Part shown: in pieces, positions 58,632-64,000 of the stretch
Layout: every line of letters starts with the position of its first letter
Numbering within the stretch: position 1 is the stretch's first letter
Assembly (NCBI GenBank): GCA_017963805.1
Contig: JAGCTE010000048.1
Coordinates: forward strand, 1-64,000
Reading direction: 5' to 3'
Length of the DNA stretch: 64,000 nucleotides
Source: a bacterium
GTDB taxonomy: Bacteria; Auribacterota; UBA3054
The notes under the pieces: generated by a model
What the model saw: only the letters and a program-made list of their open reading frames with translations
Told to the model about the DNA's origin: nothing
The model's database searches: none
Program-made: the position numbers and the translations under genes

Positions 58632-59999
58632 ATGCGCTTAAGCACCCTCATTCTTCTTCTGGCCCTTTTAGCCGCCGTAGGAGGCTTTTTCCTGCGAAAA
58701 AGCCTCCGGGAGGCGGGCAAGGGAAACGCCTCCATTTCCTACGCCGGAACGCTTACGATCCTTTCCCCGCACTGGGAAGGCGTCAGGAACGAAGTTGAGA
58801 GAGCCTTCAACAGCAACAGAGTTGACAGGGGAGAGGCGCCCGTAAAATTCGACTGGCTCGACGTGGGCGGCACTTCCGACATCATCCGCTACATCCGCTC
58901 CTCTTTCCAGAATAAACCGACCGGCATCGGCGTCGATCTGCTTTACGGAGGCGGCACCGACCCGTATCTGGCCCTGAAAAAGGACGGCCTTCTGGCTGTC
59001 TGCGATCTGCCAAAGGAACTTCTGTCCACGATCGGCAAAGACTGCGCGGGAGTGCCCACCTATGACCCGGAAGGCTATTGGTACGGCGTGGGGCTGTCGG
59101 GCTTCGGGATCATCTACAACAAAGTCTTGCTGGAGAAACTGGGCATAGAGGAGCCGAAGAGCTGGAACGACCTGGCAAAGCCCGAGGCTTTTTCCTGGAT
59201 CGCGTCCGCCGACCCGAGGAAATCCGGCTCCGTCTTCATGATGTACGAGATCATCGCGCAGCGTTTCGGATGGACCGAGGGGATGAGGATCATAAGCGCC
59301 ATGAGCGGCAACTGCCGCTCTTTTTCCGGGAACGCCGGAAGCATTCCCAAGGACGTGGCGTTGGGAGAGGCGGCCTTCGGGCTCTGCATCGACGTTTACG
59401 CCCAGAACGCCATAATGGACGTGGGCGGAGACAGGCTGGGCTTCCTCCTGCCTCCCGGGGAAACGGTCATAACGCCGGATGCCATAGCGCTCCTTAAAGG
59501 CGCGCCGGAACCCGAGCTCGCGCGCGAATTCATCCTTTTCAATCTTTCCGAAAAAGGCCAGAAACTTTGGTCGCTGTTCCCGGGAACCGACCCGGACGCC
59601 CCGAAAGAATACGCGCTGCTGAAGATGTCGGTCTGCCCCTACATGTACGAGAAATACCCCAACGGCGCGACGCTGAAAAATTCTCCCTTCAAAATGGAGT
59701 CGAAATTTCGCTATAATATTGATGAAGCTTCGGCTAGAATGAACATCTTCAGGGATTACATCGGGATCCTTTTCGTGGATGAGATAAAAGAGTGCGCAAA
59801 GGCTTGGAAATTGGTGAAGGATCTCAAGGACGACGACCCGTGGAAGAAGATGTTCTTCGAGCATCCCGTTATGAACAACGAGGAATTCCTCGGACTGGGC
59901 GAAAAGGAATACAAAGATCCGGAAAAGAAAGCAAAACTGCAGACAGAGTGGGCGAACAACGCGAGGAAGCGCTACCTGTCGATCATAAAAAATCTTTAG
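58632..59999 (+). CDS. Extracellular solute-binding protein, iron/spermidine type
   Basis: A 455-residue protein with an N-terminal hydrophobic segment (about 5-22) that acts as signal or anchor; there is no lipobox. It has the two-domain periplasmic-binding fold of the bacterial SBP families 1/8, with LTILSPHWEGVRNEVERAF at the mature start, VDLLYGGGTDPYLAL and YGVGLSGFGIIYNKVLLEKL. Such proteins bind ions or small solutes for an ABC importer. No permease or ATPase is encoded beside it. It is linked to pta by a 3-base gap. Confidence 0.78.
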   Translation: MRLSTLILLLALLAAVGGFFLRKSLREAGKGNASISYAGTLTILSPHWEGVRNEVERAFNSNRVDRGEAPVKFDWLDVGGTSDIIRYIRSSFQNKPTGIGVDLLYGGGTDPYLALKKDGLLAVCDLPKELLSTIGKDCAGVPTYDPEGYWYGVGLSGFGIIYNKVLLEKLGIEEPKSWNDLAKPEAFSWIASADPRKSGSVFMMYEIIAQRFGWTEGMRIISAMSGNCRSFSGNAGSIPKDVALGEAAFGLCIDVYAQNAIMDVGGDRLGFLLPPGETVITPDAIALLKGAPEPELAREFILFNLSEKGQKLWSLFPGTDPDAPKEYALLKMSVCPYMYEKYPNGATLKNSPFKMESKFRYNIDEASARMNIFRDYIGILFVDEIKECAKAWKLVKDLKDDDPWKKMFFEHPVMNNEEFLGLGEKEYKDPEKKAKLQTEWANNARKRYLSIIKNL

Positions 60000-60012
60000 T
60001 GAGGCGAATCTT

Positions 60013-61836
60013 ATGAAGAAACTGCTCTTATTTTTCCTTTTGACAATTTCGTTCGCCGCCCAGGCCATGGTCTGGGAGACCAACAAGGTCTACCACTCCG
60101 ACAGCGTCGGCAGGGATCTCAGGTACGGCGTGCTGCTGCCTTCCGGCTACAACTGGCAGACCAACAAGTACTATCCCGTGGTCTACATGCTGCACGGCCG
60201 CGACCAAAACGACCAGACCTGGTATGAGGAAGCTTACGCGACTTTCATGGGAACCGACCACACCAATGAGTTCATCATCGTTTTCCCGCAGGGCAGCCGC
60301 TGGAAAGCGACCTATTACGAGAACTCCTGGTTCGAATACCAGAACGGATATATGGGCGCCGTCTGCCGCGATCTGCCCAAGCATATCGCGCAGAAATACC
60401 GCGTCAAGAACATCCGCGGCATAGGCGGCATCTCTATGGGCGGCTACGCGGCCTTCAGGATTGCCGGCTGCTGCGACGCCTACTTCAACTGCCGCTACTG
60501 CGCGGCTTCCTCGATGAGCGGCGCCTTCGTAGGCCCGAAGGTCTCGAAAGCTCTGGACAACATCCGCATCCTCGAGACGAACGAAGTGGCTACGGCCGTC
60601 GCGCCGAAAAAGTTCATAAAGCTCTTCTTCGACTGCGGAGACAACGACACCTGGATGGAGGTCTACAATCTGGCGGAGATCAACATGGACATGGCTAACT
60701 GCCTTATGCAGATGGGCAGAAGGAAAAACGTTGACCTCGTCTTTTCCCGCCCCGCCGGCGAACATGACTGGAAATACTGGCGCTCGAGGATCCCCGAACA
60801 TCTGGACTACTTCTCCAAGCAGCTGGCCTTGTTCCCGGACATCAAGATCCTCATTGACGGAAAGTATGAGGATGAGGACGAGGTGCCGGCCATTCAGGGT
60901 AAATACACCCTCACCGGCACGGCGGAATTCAAGGACGGCATCAAGAAAGTGACCGTGAAGCAAGTCTCAGCCAGCGGGACCAAAGATCTGGTGGCGGAAG
61001 GCACGACCAACTGGCAGTGCGAGCTGACCCTCGAGGAAGGCGCCAACAAGATCAAAGCTTACGCCATTGCCAACAACGGCTACACCAACTGGGCTTTCGT
61101 CAACCTGAGAGTGCCGAAGGAAGCCAAGCCCGAGATCGATATCCTCTCCCACAAAGCGGGCGAGAAATACTTCACCTACGATGAGACGATCGACATCTAC
61201 GGCACGGCCTACGCCGACAGCGGCGTCAGCAACGTCTATCTGTCAGTCAAAGGCCAGAAAGGGGAAGCGGAGACCTACTATTCCACCAACTGCGTGAACT
61301 GGTCCTTCACGGCCAAGCTTTACAAGGGCAACAACGCGCTGCGCGTTTACGCCGTCAGCGGTCACAACCTGACCAACAACGTTTCCATCACGGTATTCCG
61401 TGGCAGCACGGACTTCAGGGTCAAAAAGCTCATCGTGAACAAGAAGCGCAACGGCCTGAACCTCTACATCTCGAACATAACGCAGACGAACCTCGTTTCC
61501 GTCGCTCCCAACGGCGAGGGCAGCATAACGGTCGGCGACCTCACCTTCCCCCTGCAGCAGGGCGGCTGGGTGAAGGCGAACACCTTCGTCTCCAACTACA
61601 AGATCAAGACCAGCGACGACAAGGTCACCGGCAAGATCCATTCTAAGCCGAACAAGGACTTCTTCCAGTGCAACCTTAAGACCATCACGACCAACAGCGT
61701 CTACTGGGGCGGTTTGCAGACCATTCCCTTCAACTCCTCCGTTCCTCTGAAAGTCAGGATCGGGGATCACGAGGTCTCGACGAACCTTTTCCTTGACAGC
61801 CAGGGGAAATTCAAGAGCAACGCGCCCTGGTTCTGA
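60013..61836 (+). CDS. Secreted esterase (alpha/beta hydrolase) with Ig-like repeats
   Basis: A 607-residue protein with a signal peptide (about 1-18). Residues ~20-275 are an esterase D/putative esterase-type hydrolase: VVYMLHGRDQND, nucleophile elbow GGISMGGY with Ser141, Asp210 and His251 in AGEHDWKYW. Such domains often act as feruloyl or acetylxylan esterases. After it come beta repeats of about 90 residues that look like bacterial Ig or cadherin-like domains (GTAEFKDGIKKVTVKQ, GTAYADSGVSNVYLSVKG), then a C-terminal beta region. It ends 22 bases before a terminator. Confidence 0.82.
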   Translation: MKKLLLFFLLTISFAAQAMVWETNKVYHSDSVGRDLRYGVLLPSGYNWQTNKYYPVVYMLHGRDQNDQTWYEEAYATFMGTDHTNEFIIVFPQGSRWKATYYENSWFEYQNGYMGAVCRDLPKHIAQKYRVKNIRGIGGISMGGYAAFRIAGCCDAYFNCRYCAASSMSGAFVGPKVSKALDNIRILETNEVATAVAPKKFIKLFFDCGDNDTWMEVYNLAEINMDMANCLMQMGRRKNVDLVFSRPAGEHDWKYWRSRIPEHLDYFSKQLALFPDIKILIDGKYEDEDEVPAIQGKYTLTGTAEFKDGIKKVTVKQVSASGTKDLVAEGTTNWQCELTLEEGANKIKAYAIANNGYTNWAFVNLRVPKEAKPEIDILSHKAGEKYFTYDETIDIYGTAYADSGVSNVYLSVKGQKGEAETYYSTNCVNWSFTAKLYKGNNALRVYAVSGHNLTNNVSITVFRGSTDFRVKKLIVNKKRNGLNLYISNITQTNLVSVAPNGEGSITVGDLTFPLQQGGWVKANTFVSNYKIKTSDDKVTGKIHSKPNKDFFQCNLKTITTNSVYWGGLQTIPFNSSVPLKVRIGDHEVSTNLFLDSQGKFKSNAPWF

Positions 61837-61866
61837 TCCTGGAGCGCGTTTCGTCTCCCTTGAAAA

Positions 61867-61893
61867 CGGGCGGCCTTTGCCGCCCGCTTTTTT
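61867..61893 (+). terminator. Intrinsic terminator after the esterase
   Basis: Perfect 8-base stem CGGGCGGC/GCCGCCCG with a CTTT loop (61867-61886), then a T run. It closes the pta-SBP-esterase unit. Confidence 0.92.
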
Positions 61894-61917
61894 ATTTCCC
61901 CCAAATCGGGGCTAAAT

Positions 61918-61926
61918 TGGTATAAT
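61918..61926 (+). promoter_or_regulatory. Extended -10 of the TrkH-like gene
   Basis: TGG then TATAAT (61921-61926), eight bases before the ATG at 61935, predicting a nearly leaderless mRNA. No -35 is visible. Confidence 0.6.
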
Positions 61927-61934
61927 ATATAAAT

Positions 61935-64000
61935 ATGCTAATATTCCGTGTAAAAGAAGTCTTGGTCCAGAGGGAGACCAGGAACGCCCTGCTTTTGCTT
62001 TTGGCGGAGCTTTTTGCCAACGTCTTCCTCGTAGCCTTCGCTTTCGGAACGAACAGGCTGACAGATCCCTTGTTCCTTTCCATATTGGCGGGGAACGTCC
62101 TGCTTTTGGCCGGCGCCTTCTTCCTTGCCGTAAAAAGGCCTCTTGGGGCCCTGCTTTTGGGGGCGCTGCTCTCTTTCGTCTTCAGCCCGCTCTTCTTCCT
62201 TTGGACCAGCGACTGGCGCAGCTGGCTCTTGGGCCTGGCGCCCGCCATCTTCTGCGGCTTTCTGGTTTTCAGGGTGGCCTTCAACTTCTACCGCGCCAAC
62301 GTCGACGCGGAGGCGGCCGTTTTGAACGAGAAGCGCTGGCTGAAGCCGGTTTTCGGCCCCAGGACGATGCTCTTCATGCCCTTGAACTGGCTGGCGCTCT
62401 TCACGCTCGCTTTGCTGCTTTACCGCTCGGACGTCATGGGATGCGCGGCTTTCGTAACGAGCTCCGTTCTGGCCCTCTGGGCCTTGTACGGCAGCTTCAG
62501 AAGCGAGATCTATCTCTACAGGCGCAGCAAGGGGAAATTCTGCTTCTTCATCCTGACGGCCTTTGTCCTTACGCTCGCGGCCTTCTGTTTCGGCGAATGG
62601 TCGCTGGGCCTTCTTGGCGTGATGGCGGTTTTGATCCTTGTCCTTATCCATTATTTCGCCCGCTCCGCCGCTTTCGACCGTTTCAGCAATTATTTCTTCC
62701 AGCACCCGGCGCTCCTTCTGGTCGTGAGCTTCCTTGGCGTCATCCTTACGGGAACGTATCTCCTCGCTCTGCCCTGGGTCCTTAACAAGGGCTGCGACAT
62801 AGGCTTGGTGGACGCGCTCTTCATGTCGGCTTCCGCCACCTGCGTCACGGGGCTGGCGACGGTCGACATCTCGAAGGTCTTCTCCTTCAGCGGGCAGGTC
62901 GTCATCCTCGGCCTTATCCAGGTCGGCGGCCTCGGCATCATGACTTTGTCGACTTTCAGCGCGCTGGTTTTGGGAAGGGCGATAGGCTTGAGGCAGGAGT
63001 ATTTCGTCAGGGACATGCTGGGCGAGAAGCGCCAGTCGAACGTTCTGCCGCTTACGATCTTCATCTGCGCCGCGACCTTCATCATAGAATTGGTGGGCGT
63101 CGCTTTCCTTTTCCCGCAGATGCTGCACATGGGATTGGAATGGAAAACGGCGCTCTGGAAGAGCGTCTTCCACGCCGTCTCGGCCTTCTGCAACGGCGGC
63201 CTTTCCCTGCAGACCGACAGTCTGATGATGTTCCAGCACCACCCCTGGATCCTTCTGACGTTTACGGTGCTCATCGTGGCCGGAGGCTTGGGCTTCGGCG
63301 TGCTCTCCTGGATCAGCGATTTCGTGCGCTTCAAAAAGCCGCATTCCAACTTCTACGTCAGCGTCGTCATAGTGGGCACGCTCATTCTGGTCTTCGGCGG
63401 CATGATAGGCTTCCTTATCTGGGACCATGCCAGGGGCCTTTCCAATTTCGATTGGCCGGAGAAGATCTGCAACGCGCTCTTCTGCTCCGTCACGGCAAGG
63501 ACGGCGGGCTTCTCGACGTTCGACCTTAACGACATGAGCCGCGCCGGCCGCTTTTTGACCATGATCCTCATGTTCGTGGGCGGCGCGCCCGGATCTACCG
63601 CAGGCGGCGTCAAGCTGACTACTTTGGTGATCTTTTTGGCGCTTCTTTTGGCGGTGCTTAGGGGCCGCGACGACGTAACGCTCGGCCGCCACTCCTTCAA
63701 CGCCAACACCGTCTGGCGCGCCGTCACGGTCTTCATGCTCTACAACGTCTCGTTTTTGGTCGGCTTCATTCTGCTTCTGACCTTCGAGAACGGTGGCTAC
63801 GAGGAGATCCTTTTCGAGACGGTCTCCGCCGTCGGAACGACCGGTCTCTCCATGGGCATAACCGAGAAACTTTCCGTCATGGGCAAGCTCGTCATCACCG
63901 CCATGATGTTCATTGGAAGGATTGGGCCCCTTACGCTTTTGCTTTTACTGCCGACCAGGAAACGCTCGGCTATAGAATATCCCAAGACGCCTTTGATGGT
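61935..64000 (+). CDS. TrkH/KtrB-family potassium channel subunit with long N-terminal membrane domain, runs off the window
   Basis: The frame is open from the ATG at 61935 to the right edge (about 688 residues). From residue ~255 it is a TrkH/KtrB channel: pore loops SASATCVTGLATVD (~298), SAFCNGGLSLQTD (~414), TARTAGFSTFDL (~519) and SAVGTTGLSMGI (~629), plus GGAPGSTAGGVK (~548) and FIGRIGPLTL near the edge. The ~250 residues before this hold several extra membrane helices, longer than in KtrB and most TrkH. Such proteins need a cytoplasmic TrkA/KtrA regulator, which is not in this window. The last residues and stop lie beyond the edge. Confidence 0.92.
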   Translation, partial: MLIFRVKEVLVQRETRNALLLLLAELFANVFLVAFAFGTNRLTDPLFLSILAGNVLLLAGAFFLAVKRPLGALLLGALLSFVFSPLFFLWTSDWRSWLLGLAPAIFCGFLVFRVAFNFYRANVDAEAAVLNEKRWLKPVFGPRTMLFMPLNWLALFTLALLLYRSDVMGCAAFVTSSVLALWALYGSFRSEIYLYRRSKGKFCFFILTAFVLTLAAFCFGEWSLGLLGVMAVLILVLIHYFARSAAFDRFSNYFFQHPALLLVVSFLGVILTGTYLLALPWVLNKGCDIGLVDALFMSASATCVTGLATVDISKVFSFSGQVVILGLIQVGGLGIMTLSTFSALVLGRAIGLRQEYFVRDMLGEKRQSNVLPLTIFICAATFIIELVGVAFLFPQMLHMGLEWKTALWKSVFHAVSAFCNGGLSLQTDSLMMFQHHPWILLTFTVLIVAGGLGFGVLSWISDFVRFKKPHSNFYVSVVIVGTLILVFGGMIGFLIWDHARGLSNFDWPEKICNALFCSVTARTAGFSTFDLNDMSRAGRFLTMILMFVGGAPGSTAGGVKLTTLVIFLALLLAVLRGRDDVTLGRHSFNANTVWRAVTVFMLYNVSFLVGFILLLTFENGGYEEILFETVSAVGTTGLSMGITEKLSVMGKLVITAMMFIGRIGPLTLLLLLPTRKRSAIEYPKTPLM

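Noticed and set aside
61938-63692. 584-residue minus-strand frame
   Set aside because: Shadow of the TrkH-like gene; very rich in Glu, Gln and Arg with no domain.
1-64000. CRISPR arrays, insertion sequences, phage or integrative elements
   Set aside because: I looked for spaced direct repeats, transposase or integrase proteins and terminal repeats and found none.

Overview
The window looks like chromosomal DNA of a Gram-negative bacterium with moderately high GC, most plausibly from the Verrucomicrobia/Kiritimatiellota/Lentisphaerae side of the PVC group. This placement is inference. It rests on an exosortase fused to EpsI, type III glutamine synthetase, a TolB-like periplasmic protein, many signal-peptide proteins and lipoproteins, a thrombospondin-3-like calcium motif and putative-Ig repeats in secreted proteins, and DUF2723 and YfhO membrane proteins. 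I see no phage, transposon, integrase or CRISPR array. Coding density is very high: genes often overlap by ATGA or TAATG, and no gene-free stretch reaches 300 bases.

Layout. (1) 1-2335, minus: a strong promoter drives tRNA-Cys, tRNA-Leu, accD, riboflavin synthase and a RodA/FtsW gene cut by the left edge. (2) 2336-7038, minus: panE, pyrF, exosortase-EpsI and a YbbR-like protein, tightly coupled. (3) 7185-15540, plus: a DUF2723-TPR membrane protein, nadC, a short biotin ligase, a GNAT, an unusual duplicated small protein with an SSB-like tail, a YbgC thioesterase, a sugar epimerase and a Sel1-repeat protein. A long imperfect inverted repeat follows. (4) 15697-17215, minus: tRNA-Ser and a PurF homologue without its catalytic cysteine. 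(5) 17352-21868, plus: a reductase/SDR, a lipoprotein, RNase G/E, a zinc ribbon protein and hisF, closed by a terminator. (6) 21905-24256, minus: a secreted protein and a two-domain Nudix protein. (7) 24347-34422, plus: a GldA/GldF/GldG-like ABC module, a DUF4340 protein and four envelope proteins. (8) 34423-40677, minus: hom, glutamine synthetase III, a DJ-1 protein, a PfkB kinase and tolB. (9) 40818-49277, plus: tRNA-Pro, flippase, transketolase, YfhO protein, a tiny lipoprotein and a large secreted protein. (10) 49315-52501: a small protein, a MutL/GlmL-like ATPase and a barrel/KOW protein. (11) 52566-56324: ROK kinase, PIG-L deacetylase, nagB and ung, suggesting amino-sugar use without NagA. 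(12) An aminotransferase (minus), then pta, a solute-binding protein, a secreted esterase and a TrkH channel cut by the right edge.

Most promoters I can place carry an extended -10 (TGn before the -10 hexamer), and four of them sit so close to the start codon that the mRNA should be leaderless. The strongest candidates for undescribed biology are the MutL-like cassette (49315-52501), the duplicated protein with the SSB-like tail (12321-12884), the cysteine-less PurF, the NagA-less amino-sugar operon and the Gld-like ABC locus with its secreted partners.
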